Origin: Flavobacterium frigidimaris
Lineage (GTDB): Bacteria; Bacteroidota; Bacteroidia; Flavobacteriales; Flavobacteriaceae
NCBI GenBank assembly: GCA_900129595.1
Contig: FQWG01000017.1
Location: 1 to 64,000 of the forward strand
DNA: 64,000 bases
Direction: 5' to 3'
Position numbers and translations under genes: made by a program. The notes beneath the pieces were generated by a model. That model was not told the origin of the DNA. It did not search any database and saw nothing but the letters and a program-made list of their open reading frames with translations. Below, piece after piece: positions 44,088 to 52,642 of this stretch (position 1 is its first letter; every line of letters starts with the position of its first letter).

Positions 44088-44729
44088 ATGAAAATCTCTA
44101 TTGTTGTTACTCAGGAAGAACACTTCAAATTCGCACAGGAAATTTGCGATACAATAGAATCCTCTGCCTTGTTAAGAGGTACAGGGATTGCTAAAAGAAC
44201 TCCTGAATACATTCAGAAAAAAATGTCGAACGGTGATGCGATGATTGCTTTGGCAGACGGAAAATTTGCAGGTTTTTGTTATATCGAAAGTTGGCAGCAC
44301 GGAAAATTCGTGGCCCATTCCGGCTTAATCGTTCATCCGGATTACAGAAGTTTAGGTTTGGCGAAAAAAATCAAATCAAAAGTTTTTGATTATTCCCTAA
44401 AAAGATATCCGGACGCTAAAATATTTGGAATCACAACCGGTTTGGCCGTAATGAAGATCAATTCTGATTTAGGTTATAAACCAGTACCATTCTCTGAACT
44501 TACTACTGATCCAAGTTTTTGGTCAGGTTGCAAAACCTGTACGAATTATGAAATCCTCAAAAGCAAAGAAAACAAAATGTGTCTTTGTACAGGAATGTTG
44601 TATGATCCAAAAGAAAAACAAAAAGATCCGCCAAGACATCCTTTTAATGAGGCTGTTTTAAGTAGATTAAAAAAAATAAAGCAAGCTTTATTCTTAAGTA
44701 AAATATTGTCTTTCGGCTTTTTATCTTAA
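44088..44729 (+). CDS. GNAT acetyltransferase, candidate acyl-glutamate synthase of the arg cluster
   Basis: 213 residues. The GNAT core is clear: GIAKRTPEYIQKKMSNGDAM, AGFCYIESWQ, HSGLIVHPDYRSLGLAKKIK (acetyl-CoA loop), IFGITTGLAVMKINSDLGYK. The C-terminal part adds a Cys-rich segment, WSGCKTCTNYE and CLCTGMLYDP. It is the first gene of the arginine cluster, which otherwise holds every step except N-acylation of glutamate (no argA or argJ is seen). It is therefore the best candidate for that first step, acetylating or succinylating glutamate. 66 bp before argG. Confidence 0.82.
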   Translation: MKISIVVTQEEHFKFAQEICDTIESSALLRGTGIAKRTPEYIQKKMSNGDAMIALADGKFAGFCYIESWQHGKFVAHSGLIVHPDYRSLGLAKKIKSKVFDYSLKRYPDAKIFGITTGLAVMKINSDLGYKPVPFSELTTDPSFWSGCKTCTNYEILKSKENKMCLCTGMLYDPKEKQKDPPRHPFNEAVLSRLKKIKQALFLSKILSFGFLS

Positions 44730-44795
44730 GAATTCAAATCAAAAAAGAAATCTCAAACTTGCTACATACGAAAGTATTAGCCTAAATTATAAAAA

Positions 44796-45989
44796 ATGAA
44801 AAAAGTTGTATTAGCTTATAGTGGAGGATTAGATACCTCGTATTGTTTGAAATATTTAAAAAATGAAAAAGGATACGAAGTTCATACCGTACTAGTAGAT
44901 ACAGGAGGATTTGATGCAGAAGAATTATCTGCTATCGAAAAAAGAGCTTACGAATTAGGAAGTGCACAACACGCTAACCTGACTATCGTAGACAAATATT
45001 ATGATAAAGCGATAAAATATTTGATTTTTGGAAACGTATTAAAAAACAATACTTACCCATTATCAGTAAGTGCAGAGCGTGTTTTTCAGGCAATTGAAGC
45101 CATTAAATATGCTAAAAAAGTAGGAGCAAGCGCCATCGCACACGGAAGTACAGGTGCAGGAAATGACCAAATTCGTTTTGATTTGATTTTTCAAACCATT
45201 GCTCCGGAAATTGAAATCATCACTCCAATTAGAGATTTAAAATTATCAAGACAAGAAGAAGTTGATTATTTGTCTAAAAACGGAGTTCACTATTCTTGGG
45301 AAAAAGCACAATACTCAATCAATAAAGGACTTTGGGGAACAAGTGTTGGAGGAAAAGAAACTTTAACTTCAAACCAACCGTTACCAAGTGAAGCTTATCC
45401 TTCGCAATTGCAGAAAGAAGACGAAGAAAAAGTGACTTTGCATTTTGAACAAGGAGAATTGGTTGGGATAAACGGTAAAACAGATAAACCTTCTAATAAT
45501 ATTGTTGCTCTTGAAAAATTGGCAAACGCTTTTGCAATCGGTAGAGATATTCACGTAGGTGATACTATTATTGGTATTAAAGGAAGAGTTGGTTTTGAAG
45601 CTGCTGCACCTTTAATTATCATCAAAGCACACCATTTATTAGAGAAACATACACTTGGTAAATGGCAGCAATACTGGAAAGAACAATTAGGAAACTGGTA
45701 CGGGATGTTGTTTCATGAAGGTCAGTTTTTAGATCCGGTTATGAGAAATATCGAAACATTCTTGCAAGACACGCAAAAAACAGTAAATGGTGTTGTAACC
45801 GTTTCTCTAAAACCATATCATTTCTCGCTTGACGGAATTGAATCAGATAATGATTTAATGAATACAGGTTTTGGTCAATATGGAGAAATGAACAACGCCT
45901 GGACATCTGATGATGCTAAAGGATTTATCAAGATTTTAGGAAATGCCCAAAATATATTTTCATCTGTAAATCATTTAGATCATGATTAA
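44796..45989 (+). CDS. argG: Argininosuccinate synthase
   Basis: 397 residues, normal length. Joins citrulline and aspartate using ATP. The PP-loop AYSGGLDTSYCLKYL is at residues 6-20; later AHGSTGAGNDQIRFD (ATP/aspartate site) and WEKAQYSINKGLWGTSVGG. In this lineage the citrulline comes from deacylation by ArgE. It sits second in the cluster, with a lipoprotein gene inserted before argC. Confidence 0.97.
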   Translation: MKKVVLAYSGGLDTSYCLKYLKNEKGYEVHTVLVDTGGFDAEELSAIEKRAYELGSAQHANLTIVDKYYDKAIKYLIFGNVLKNNTYPLSVSAERVFQAIEAIKYAKKVGASAIAHGSTGAGNDQIRFDLIFQTIAPEIEIITPIRDLKLSRQEEVDYLSKNGVHYSWEKAQYSINKGLWGTSVGGKETLTSNQPLPSEAYPSQLQKEDEEKVTLHFEQGELVGINGKTDKPSNNIVALEKLANAFAIGRDIHVGDTIIGIKGRVGFEAAAPLIIIKAHHLLEKHTLGKWQQYWKEQLGNWYGMLFHEGQFLDPVMRNIETFLQDTQKTVNGVVTVSLKPYHFSLDGIESDNDLMNTGFGQYGEMNNAWTSDDAKGFIKILGNAQNIFSSVNHLDHD

Positions 45990-46028
45990 TTTCTGATGAT
46001 TTATTCAAAAAAATAAAGCTTAATTTTT

Positions 46029-46448
46029 ATGAAAACAAAAGTATTTTTTTTACTTCCAATGTTTCTAATATTTCTTGGTTGTTCAAGTGATAGCGATACG
46101 CCGGAAAAGGAAACTTTAAAACCGGTTACGTATGAAGTTTTGTTATTTGAATTTACAGCTGACACAGGTAATAATTCATCTCGATTACATTATGAAATAA
46201 AATATACTAACCCCAATGATGTTGCTGTAAAAGGAACATCAAGCGTAACTGCCAATTATAACGGATTGATATTAACTCCTATTAAAAGAGTTTCTGTTTC
46301 TCCATATATTGAAATTGGTGCAAATTCTACTTATACAGAAGTTTATAATGTTGAATCTGCACATGACACACAATCATTAAGTCCTGAGCAGATAAAGACA
46401 TATTACATAAAGTTTATATCCGCAGAATTTGTTTTTGCTATTGATTAA
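46029..46448 (+). CDS. Small lipoprotein of unknown function inside the arg cluster
   Basis: 139 residues with a lipoprotein signal (MFLIFLGCSSDSD; lipidated Cys). The mature part is a probable beta sandwich with VTYEVLLFEFTADTG and VKGTSSVTANYNG, then an ITP-rich region; no known family is recognised. It interrupts argG and argC, is 39 bp after argG, and looks unrelated to arginine synthesis, so it may be a later insertion using the operon's transcription. Confidence 0.7.
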   Translation: MKTKVFFLLPMFLIFLGCSSDSDTPEKETLKPVTYEVLLFEFTADTGNNSSRLHYEIKYTNPNDVAVKGTSSVTANYNGLILTPIKRVSVSPYIEIGANSTYTEVYNVESAHDTQSLSPEQIKTYYIKFISAEFVFAID

Positions 46449-46462
46449 AAAAAAACTAGGAG

Positions 46463-46492
46463 ATTAAACAACTTTTTAAGATTGTTTAATCT
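46463..46492. repeat. Palindrome between lipoprotein gene and argC
   Basis: gattaaacaa pairs with ttgtttaatc across a 10-base loop. No T-run follows, so it is not a typical terminator. It is one of the palindromes found in most gaps of this cluster. Confidence 0.7.
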
Positions 46493-46555
46493 AAAAACAC
46501 AAAATATATTAAAAATCGAATTCGATTTAACAATATATCTAAAAAAATAAAAATT

Positions 46556-47533
46556 ATGATTAATATCGGAATAATTGGTGGTTCGGGCTACACGGCCGGA
46601 GAATTGATCAGAATATTAATGTATCATCCCAATGTAAACATCGATTTTGTTTACAGTACAACAAATGCAGGTAAACCGCTTCATGTGGCACATCATGATT
46701 TGATGGGAGATATCGAAATGAATTTTACTGATGTTGTAAATCCGAATGTAAATGTTGTTTTTTTATGTCTGGGTCACGGAAAATCTATTTCGTTTCTTGA
46801 GGAAAATAAATTTGCAAGCCATACTAAAATCATCGATTTAGGAAATGATTTCAGATTGACTAAAGACGCTGTTTTCGAAGGAAAAGAATTCGTTTACGGT
46901 TTGCCTGAGTTGAATAAGTCAGACATCAAAAAAGCAAATTTTATTGCAAATCCGGGATGTTTTGCTACAGCAATTCAATTGGCTTTATTGCCATTGGCTA
47001 AAAATAATCTGCTTAAAAATGACGTTCATATTAATGCCACAACCGGAAGCACAGGTGCTGGCGTAAGTCTTGCTGAAACTTCTCATTTTAGTTGGAGAAA
47101 CAATAATATGTCGCATTACAAAGCTTTTGAACATCAGCATTTGGGAGAAATCAACCAAAGTGTGAATCAATTACAGGCAGATTATTCAGATGAATTGATC
47201 TTTGTTCCGAATAGAGGAGATTTTACAAGAGGAATTTTCGCGACTTTATATACTGATTCTGACGAAAGTTTAGAAGATTTAGTTGTTAAATTTCAGGATT
47301 TCTATAAAAACGAGCCTTTTGTGACGGTTACAACGACAAATATCAATATGAAACAAGTCGTTCAAACCAACAAATGTATCATCAGTTTATTGAAAAAAGG
47401 AAACCGGGTTTTAATCACATCAATCATTGATAACTTAACCAAAGGTGCTTCAGGACAAGCGATTCAAAACATGAATTTAATGTTCGGATTAGAAGAAACT
47501 ACCGGTTTACATTTGAAACCAAGCGGATTTTAG
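46556..47533 (+). CDS. argC: N-acetyl-gamma-glutamyl-phosphate reductase
   Basis: 325 residues. Reduces N-acyl-glutamyl-5-phosphate to the semialdehyde with NADPH. The Rossmann loop GGSGYTAGELIRIL is at the N-terminus; FLCLGHGKS follows; the catalytic Cys is in NPGCFATAIQ; the His region is THFS-like ETSHFSWRNNN, then FVPNRGDFTRGI. Followed by a 160-bp gap with a double hairpin repeat before argD. Confidence 0.96.
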   Translation: MINIGIIGGSGYTAGELIRILMYHPNVNIDFVYSTTNAGKPLHVAHHDLMGDIEMNFTDVVNPNVNVVFLCLGHGKSISFLEENKFASHTKIIDLGNDFRLTKDAVFEGKEFVYGLPELNKSDIKKANFIANPGCFATAIQLALLPLAKNNLLKNDVHINATTGSTGAGVSLAETSHFSWRNNNMSHYKAFEHQHLGEINQSVNQLQADYSDELIFVPNRGDFTRGIFATLYTDSDESLEDLVVKFQDFYKNEPFVTVTTTNINMKQVVQTNKCIISLLKKGNRVLITSIIDNLTKGASGQAIQNMNLMFGLEETTGLHLKPSGF

Positions 47534-47540
47534 AAAAAAT

Positions 47541-47671
47541 TTGTTTCAGGTTTAAAGTTTCAGGTTTTACGTTCTGTACGCAACTTGAAACAAGAAACAG
47601 GAAGCTTAACAATAGTTTCAAGTTTTAGTGCAAGTTTTCACGTTCTGTGCGAAACTTGAAACATGAAACAT
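47541..47671. repeat. Two tandem hairpins with a conserved acgttctgt loop
   Basis: Two imperfect hairpins built on tttcaagtt-type arms: the first spans about 47541-47605, the second about 47612-47671. In both, the loop region is acgttctgt followed by acg or gcg. Each arm is rich in the words gtttca / tgaaac and pairs back on itself. A half copy lies at 43610. Confidence 0.75.
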
Positions 47672-47693
47672 GAAACAAAAAAACAAAATAGAC

Positions 47694-48833
47694 ATGAATT
47701 TATTTAACGTATACCCACTTTACGATATCACTCCTGTAAAAGCAGTAGATTGCACAATTACAGACAATAATGGAGTAGAATATTTAGACTTATATAGCGG
47801 ACATGGTGTGATTTCAATTGGCCATACGCAACCTGATTATGTAGCCAAATTAAAAAATCAGTTAGACCATTTAGGATTTTATTCGAATGCTATTCAGAAT
47901 CCTTTGCAGGTAGAGTTGGCTCAGAAATTAGGTAAACTTTCAGGATTAGAAGATTACGAATTGTTTTTATGCAGTTCCGGAGCTGAAGCGAATGAAAATG
48001 CTTTAAAATTGGCTTCTTTCCATAACGGAAAATCAAGAGTTGTAGCTTTTGATAATTCTTTCCACGGAAGAACTTCTGCTGCTGTTGCCGTTACAGATAA
48101 TAAAAAAATCGTAGCGCCAATTAATGCACAGCAAGTTGTTACTTTTTTACCTTTAAACCAAATCGAACTGGTTGAAGCTGAATTGGCTAAAGGAGATGTT
48201 ACAGCTGTAATTATCGAAGGAATTCAGGGGGTTGGAGGTTTAGATCAGGGAACGACAGAATTTTTCCAGGCTTTAGAAAAAGCATGTAAAAAACATGATG
48301 TTGTTTTGATTTTAGACGAAGTACAATCTGGATACGGAAGAAGCGGAAAGTTTTTTGCTTTTCAACATCACGGAATCAACGCTGATATTATTTCAGTTGC
48401 AAAAGGAATGGGGAATGGTTTTCCAGTTGGAGCCATTTTGATTTCACCAAAATTTGAAGCAAGTTTCGGATTATTAGGAACTACTTTTGGCGGAAGCCAT
48501 TTGTCTTGTGCAGCAGGAATTGCCGTTTTAGATATAATTGAAAAACTTGATTTACAAAAGAATGTGAATGAAGTTTATGAATATTTCTTAGAAAAAATTA
48601 AAGAAGTTCCGGGAATCAAACAAGTAAAAGGAAAAGGATTAATGCTTGGTGTTGAATTTGATTTTGATGTTGCTGCTTTAAGAAAAAAACTAATTATTGA
48701 AAAACACATTTTTACAGGAAGCGCCAACAACAAGAATCTGTTAAGAATTTTGCCGCCATTAACCGTTAAAAAATCAGATATAGATACTTTTGTCAAAGCT
48801 TTAAAAGAAAGTTTAGAAGAACTTAAAAATTAA
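47694..48833 (+). CDS. argD: Aminotransferase ArgD (acylornithine aminotransferase)
   Basis: 379 residues from the ATG at 47694, where the protein opens MNLFNVYPLYDITPVKA, the family start. An earlier ATG at 47670 lies inside the palindromic repeat. Class III PLP enzyme: SSGAEANENALKLA, FHGRTSAA, LDEVQSGYGRSGKFFAFQHHG, and the PLP lysine in SVAKGMGNGFPVGA. Converts N-acyl glutamate semialdehyde to N-acylornithine. Confidence 0.95.
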   Translation: MNLFNVYPLYDITPVKAVDCTITDNNGVEYLDLYSGHGVISIGHTQPDYVAKLKNQLDHLGFYSNAIQNPLQVELAQKLGKLSGLEDYELFLCSSGAEANENALKLASFHNGKSRVVAFDNSFHGRTSAAVAVTDNKKIVAPINAQQVVTFLPLNQIELVEAELAKGDVTAVIIEGIQGVGGLDQGTTEFFQALEKACKKHDVVLILDEVQSGYGRSGKFFAFQHHGINADIISVAKGMGNGFPVGAILISPKFEASFGLLGTTFGGSHLSCAAGIAVLDIIEKLDLQKNVNEVYEYFLEKIKEVPGIKQVKGKGLMLGVEFDFDVAALRKKLIIEKHIFTGSANNKNLLRILPPLTVKKSDIDTFVKALKESLEELKN

Positions 48834-48848
48834 GTTTACCATATACTA

Positions 48849-48886
48849 TTAATTCGTTTAATCATTTAACTGATTAAACGAATTAA
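48849..48886. repeat. Perfect 16-bp palindrome between argD and proA
   Basis: ttaattcgtttaatca pairs perfectly with tgattaaacgaattaa; the loop is tttaac. Further aattaacgattaacc words follow up to the proA start. No T-run, so it is not a standard terminator. Confidence 0.85.
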
Positions 48887-48910
48887 CGATTAACCAATTA
48901 AACCAAAAAA

Positions 48911-50104
48911 ATGAACCCATTATCAATTGAAAAACGCAATCTGGTTTTGCGCTCCATGGCAAAACTGGTCGGGCAGGAGCGGAGTCAAATAATTCTGAGC
49001 AATCAAGAGGATTTACTCGCTTATGATGGCTCAGATTTAGCAATGGAAGAGCGCTTAAAAGTAGATGATAAAAAAGTCGACGAGATGATTTTATCGTTAA
49101 ACCAATTGGCTTCTCAGGAAGATCCTGTTGGAGTAGAGCGTTTTCATTTTACTCATGATAATGGGATAAAAGTCATTAATAAAACGGCAGCTTTTGGAAC
49201 AATCTTAATTATTTATGAATCCCGTCCTGATGTTACAATTGAAGCAGGAGGAATTGCTTTTAAGTCCGGAAATAAGATTTTATTAAAAGGAGGAAAGGAA
49301 TCTTTAAGATCTAATTTGAAAATTGTTGATTTATGGCATCAGGCTTTAGAAGAAAATGGAGTTTCTAAGAATTGGGTGGAGTATTTGAATTTCAATCGTA
49401 CAGAAACTCAGGCTTTTTTAGAAAAACCAACTCAAAAAGTAGATTTAATTGTTCCAAGAGGAGGCGAAAAGTTAATCGGGTTTGTCAAACAACACGCCAC
49501 TTGTCCTGTTATCGTAAGCGGACGTGGAAATAATTTTGTTTACGTTCATAAAGATGCAGATACTGATTTGGCTTTAAAAGTAATTTTGAACGCCAAGACA
49601 TCTAAAATCTCAGCTTGTAATGCCGTTGATAAAGTTTTAATAGATTCTAAGCTGCCAAATTTTGAAGGTTTCGCTGCAATTTTAATCGAAGAATTAAAAG
49701 AATTTAATGTAGAAGTAATCGTTGATGAATCTTTGAGAAACTTTGAAGATACAGAGACACTTCAAAACGAAGATATCTGGTACGAAGAGTTTCTGGATTA
49801 CAAAATCGTAATTGGAACCATAGATTCTGAAGAAAATGCGATCGGGAAAATCAATAAATACTGCGGAGGACATTCTGCGGTAATTATTACCAGAGACGAT
49901 AAAGCAGCGCAGGAATTTATGGATGCCGTTGATACCGCTGCAGTCTATCAAAATGCCTCAACACGTTTTACTGATGGAGGGCAATTTGGTCTGGGAGGAG
50001 AATTAGCCATAAGTACAGATAAATTACATCAACGCGGTCCAATAGGTTTACAGCATCTTGTCACGAATAAATGGTATGTTTACGGAGAAGGACAAATTAG
50101 GTAA
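48911..50104 (+). CDS. proA: Glutamate-5-semialdehyde dehydrogenase
   Basis: 397 residues. Reduces glutamyl-5-phosphate for proline synthesis. An aldehyde dehydrogenase fold: IIYESRPDVTIEAGGIAFKSGN, VPRGGEKLIGFV, and the catalytic Cys in SACNAVDKVL. It lies in the arginine cluster because both pathways draw on glutamate. ProA precedes proB here. Confidence 0.95.
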   Translation: MNPLSIEKRNLVLRSMAKLVGQERSQIILSNQEDLLAYDGSDLAMEERLKVDDKKVDEMILSLNQLASQEDPVGVERFHFTHDNGIKVINKTAAFGTILIIYESRPDVTIEAGGIAFKSGNKILLKGGKESLRSNLKIVDLWHQALEENGVSKNWVEYLNFNRTETQAFLEKPTQKVDLIVPRGGEKLIGFVKQHATCPVIVSGRGNNFVYVHKDADTDLALKVILNAKTSKISACNAVDKVLIDSKLPNFEGFAAILIEELKEFNVEVIVDESLRNFEDTETLQNEDIWYEEFLDYKIVIGTIDSEENAIGKINKYCGGHSAVIITRDDKAAQEFMDAVDTAAVYQNASTRFTDGGQFGLGGELAISTDKLHQRGPIGLQHLVTNKWYVYGEGQIR

Positions 50105-50144
50105 TTGAGATAATTTGTCAATTACATAATTAGAATTTAACTGT

Positions 50145-50250
50145 AGACAAAGCTTTGCGAACTTAGCGTTTATAAACGTTTACAATATAAAAAAAACTTT
50201 GCACCCTTTGCGGTTAAAAAAAACTTAGCGCCTTAGCGTCTTCGTGGCAA
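50145..50250. repeat. Word-repeat element before proB
   Basis: Recurring words ctttgcg, acttagcg and ccttagcg over about 100 bp; it reaches to within 12 bp of the proB ATG. Before it, gtaattga and tcaattac (50101-50125) form a small palindrome. Confidence 0.7.
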
Positions 50251-50261
50251 AAACAGTAACA

Positions 50262-51020
50262 ATGAAAAAAAGGATTTTATTAAAAATAGGAAGTAATACA
50301 TTAACCAAAGAAACCAATCATATTTCGCGGGGAAAGATTGAAGATATTGGTATGCAAATCGCGGCTCTCAACAAAGATTACGAATTCGTAATTGTGAGTT
50401 CAGGCGCTATTGCAGCTGCCAAACAATTTGTAAAACTCGAAAGCAAGGGAAAAGAAATTGCGTTAAAACAAGCTTTGGCATCAATTGGGCAACCTCATTT
50501 AATGCGGATTTTTCATGAGAATTTTAGCGATTTGGGATTATTGACTTCGCAGTGTTTATTATCGTACTCTGATTTTGAAAAAGACCAGTCGAAAGTAAAT
50601 ATTGTCAATACGATAAACGTTTTGGTCGAGAATAATTACATTCCGATTATTAATGAAAATGATACCGTTGCCACAGATGAGATTCGCTTTGGAGACAATG
50701 ATAAATTAGCGGCCTTAACGGCGGTTCTTTTAAATGTCGACATTCTGATTATTGCTACCAATACAAACGGAATTTACACCAAAGATTCCATTCATGATGA
50801 AATTCCGGAAACGATAAAATTAGTCAATGATTTAAAGACTTTGGAAAAAGAAATCGGAGATTCAAAATCCTCACACGGAACAGGTGGAATGCAGTCTAAA
50901 ATTGAAGCCGCCGGAATTGCAAAAGCCGCCAATATTGAGACCTGGATTGTAAACGGATTAAACGATAATTTTATTCTAAAGGCTTTGCAGAACGAAATTT
51001 CATTTACAAAAATAGTGTGA
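50262..51020 (+). CDS. proB: Glutamate 5-kinase
   Basis: 252 residues from the ATG at 50262; an in-frame GTG at 50244 falls inside the word repeat. Amino-acid-kinase fold: KRILLKIGSNTLT, IVSSGAIAAAKQ, INENDTVATDEIRFGDNDKLAALTA, and GTGGMQSKIEAAGIA. It ends shortly after that point, so it lacks the C-terminal PUA domain found in E. coli ProB. First enzyme of proline synthesis. Confidence 0.95.
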   Translation: MKKRILLKIGSNTLTKETNHISRGKIEDIGMQIAALNKDYEFVIVSSGAIAAAKQFVKLESKGKEIALKQALASIGQPHLMRIFHENFSDLGLLTSQCLLSYSDFEKDQSKVNIVNTINVLVENNYIPIINENDTVATDEIRFGDNDKLAALTAVLLNVDILIIATNTNGIYTKDSIHDEIPETIKLVNDLKTLEKEIGDSKSSHGTGGMQSKIEAAGIAKAANIETWIVNGLNDNFILKALQNEISFTKIV

Positions 51021-51024
51021 TTAT

Positions 51025-51076
51025 GACGCGGATGAGACGGATTCGCTTCGCAAAAACGCAGATAAAAACGGATTTT
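51025..51076. repeat. Left inverted repeat of the GxxExxY cassette
   Basis: gacgcggatgagacggattc then gcttcgcaaaaacgc...cggatttt. Its reverse complement matches 51517-51569 over the full length with scattered mismatches (about four fifths identical by eye). Confidence 0.85.
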
Positions 51077-51127
51077 ATATTTGAATTTACTTTTTAAGTA
51101 GTATATTTCGTTCAAAAATAAAAAAAA

Positions 51128-51517
51128 ATGAAATTATTGCATCAAGGGTTATCCGATGTTATTATTAAAACTTTTTTTGAAGTTTATAATGAATTAGGAC
51201 ATGGTTTCCTAGAAAGAGTTTATCAGAATTCAATGTATTTAGAGTTAAAGAATAAAGGTTTTAAAGTTGAAGCTCAAAAAAAGATAGAAGTTTATTATAA
51301 AGGAATTGAGGTTGGTCAATATTATGCCGACCTGATTGTGGAAGATTTAATTATATTAGAATTAAAGGCAGCAGATTGTATAGTTCCAGCCTTTGAAAAT
51401 CAAATTTTAAATTATTTAAAAGGAACAAATTGTGAAGTAGGTTTGCTTTTTAATTTTGGAACAAAACCAGAATTTAAACGGAAAATATTGGAGAATTGCA
51501 GAAAAATAAGAATATAA
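51128..51517 (+). CDS. GxxExxY family protein
   Basis: 129 residues. The family motif is GHGFLERVYQNSM (G-x-x-E-x-x-Y), followed by VEAQKKIEVYYKGIEVGQYYADLIVED and LIILELKAADCI, resembling a PD-(D/E)xK-type nuclease core (D in YADLIVED, then ELK). The biochemical role of this family is not established. The gene is bracketed by a 52-bp inverted repeat, sits between proB and argF', and is unrelated to arginine or proline synthesis, so the whole block looks inserted. Confidence 0.9.
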   Translation: MKLLHQGLSDVIIKTFFEVYNELGHGFLERVYQNSMYLELKNKGFKVEAQKKIEVYYKGIEVGQYYADLIVEDLIILELKAADCIVPAFENQILNYLKGTNCEVGLLFNFGTKPEFKRKILENCRKIRI

Positions 51518-51569
51518 AAAATCCGTGTAAATCCGCGTTTTCGCGAAGCGAATCAGTTTAATCAGCGTC
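51517..51569. repeat. Right inverted repeat of the GxxExxY cassette
   Basis: aaaatccgtgtaaatccgcg then ttttcgcgaagcgaatc...cagcgtc, the inverted partner of 51025-51076; its first base overlaps the stop codon of the GxxExxY gene. Next start codon (argF') is 31 bp later. Confidence 0.85.
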
Positions 51570-51599
51570 TAAACTAAGCAAGAATAAAAACAAAAAAAC

Positions 51600-52547
51600 A
51601 TGAATTATATTTCAATACAAGATATCGACTCATTATCAAAATGGGTAAAAAGTGCGTTAAAAATCAAAAAGAACCCACTTAAAAATCAAGACTTAGGGAA
51701 AAATAAAACCTTAGGAATGTTATTCTTTAACCCAAGTTTAAGAACGCGTTTGAGTACTCAAAAGGCAGCTCTAAACTTAGGAATGAATGTGATGGTAATG
51801 AATTTTACCAATGAAGGCTGGACATTAGAGTTTGAAGACGGAGCCGTTATGAATTCCGGAGCTTCAGAGCACATTAAAGAAGCTGCAGAAGTAGTGTCTC
51901 AATACTTTGATATTATTGCTATTCGTGCTTTTGCAGGTTTGGTAGACAAAGAAAAAGATTATGCTGAAACAGTAATTTCGGGATTTTTGAAACATGCAAC
52001 TGTGCCAATCGTAAATATGGAAAGTGCCGTTCGTCATCCAATGCAATCTTTAGCAGATGCCATTACGATGGAAGAGTACAAAACGAAACACAAACCAAAA
52101 GTAGTACTTTCGTGGGCACCACACCCAAAAGCGTTGCCACAAGCTGTTGCCAATTCATTTGTAGAAATGATGCAAATGCAAAAAGACATGGATTTTGTAA
52201 TCACACATCCTGAAGGATATGAATTGAGCCCTGAAATAACAAAAGACTGCAAAATAGAATACGATCAAAACAAAGCTTTCGAAAATGCTGATTTTGTTTA
52301 CGTAAAAAACTGGAGTAATTTCAACGATTACGGAAAAGTAACTAACATAGATCCAAACTGGACGGTAACAGCCGAAAAAATGGCATTGACTAACAACGGG
52401 AAGTTCATGCACTGCTTACCAGTTCGTCGTAACGTAATTGTATCTGATGAGGTTATTGATAGCGAGAACTCAATTGTAATTCAGCAAGCGAATAACAGAA
52501 CGTATTCAGCGCAATTAGTTTTACAAAAGATTTTGAAAAAGTTATAA
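51600..52547 (+). CDS. argF': N-acetylornithine/N-succinylornithine carbamoyltransferase
   Basis: 315 residues. Transfers the carbamoyl group to N-acylornithine rather than ornithine. The carbamoyl-phosphate motif is FFNPSLRTRLSTQKA; the 80s loop holds EDGAVMNSGASEHIKEAAEV; later HPMQSLADA and MHCLPVRRN (catalytic Cys). The phylum uses acetyl or succinyl substrates. Published work points to residue 90 (Pro in the B. fragilis succinyl enzyme, Glu at the equivalent site in Xanthomonas acetyl enzyme); here residue 90 is Glu in ASEHIKEAA, but the alignment was not run. Confidence 0.93.
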   Translation: MNYISIQDIDSLSKWVKSALKIKKNPLKNQDLGKNKTLGMLFFNPSLRTRLSTQKAALNLGMNVMVMNFTNEGWTLEFEDGAVMNSGASEHIKEAAEVVSQYFDIIAIRAFAGLVDKEKDYAETVISGFLKHATVPIVNMESAVRHPMQSLADAITMEEYKTKHKPKVVLSWAPHPKALPQAVANSFVEMMQMQKDMDFVITHPEGYELSPEITKDCKIEYDQNKAFENADFVYVKNWSNFNDYGKVTNIDPNWTVTAEKMALTNNGKFMHCLPVRRNVIVSDEVIDSENSIVIQQANNRTYSAQLVLQKILKKL

Positions 52548-52556
52548 ATAAAGTTG

Positions 52557-52642
52557 CTTAGGCTCAAAGTTGCAAAGGTTCAGAGGTTATTACAAACTGA
52601 ATCTAAACTTTGTCCCTTTGTTCCTTTGAACCTTTGAACCTC
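52557..52642. repeat. Word-repeat palindrome abutting argB
   Basis: tcaaagttgcaaaggttcag on the left and cctttgaacctttgaacctc on the right form an imperfect inverted repeat about 75 bp long, ending directly at the argB ATG. Many ttgaacc/ggttcaa words. Confidence 0.75.

Noticed and set aside
52610..52642. TTG start for argB and GTG start at 50244 for proB
   Set aside because: Both fall in noncoding repeats; the ATG codons at 52643 and 50262 give the conserved N-termini.
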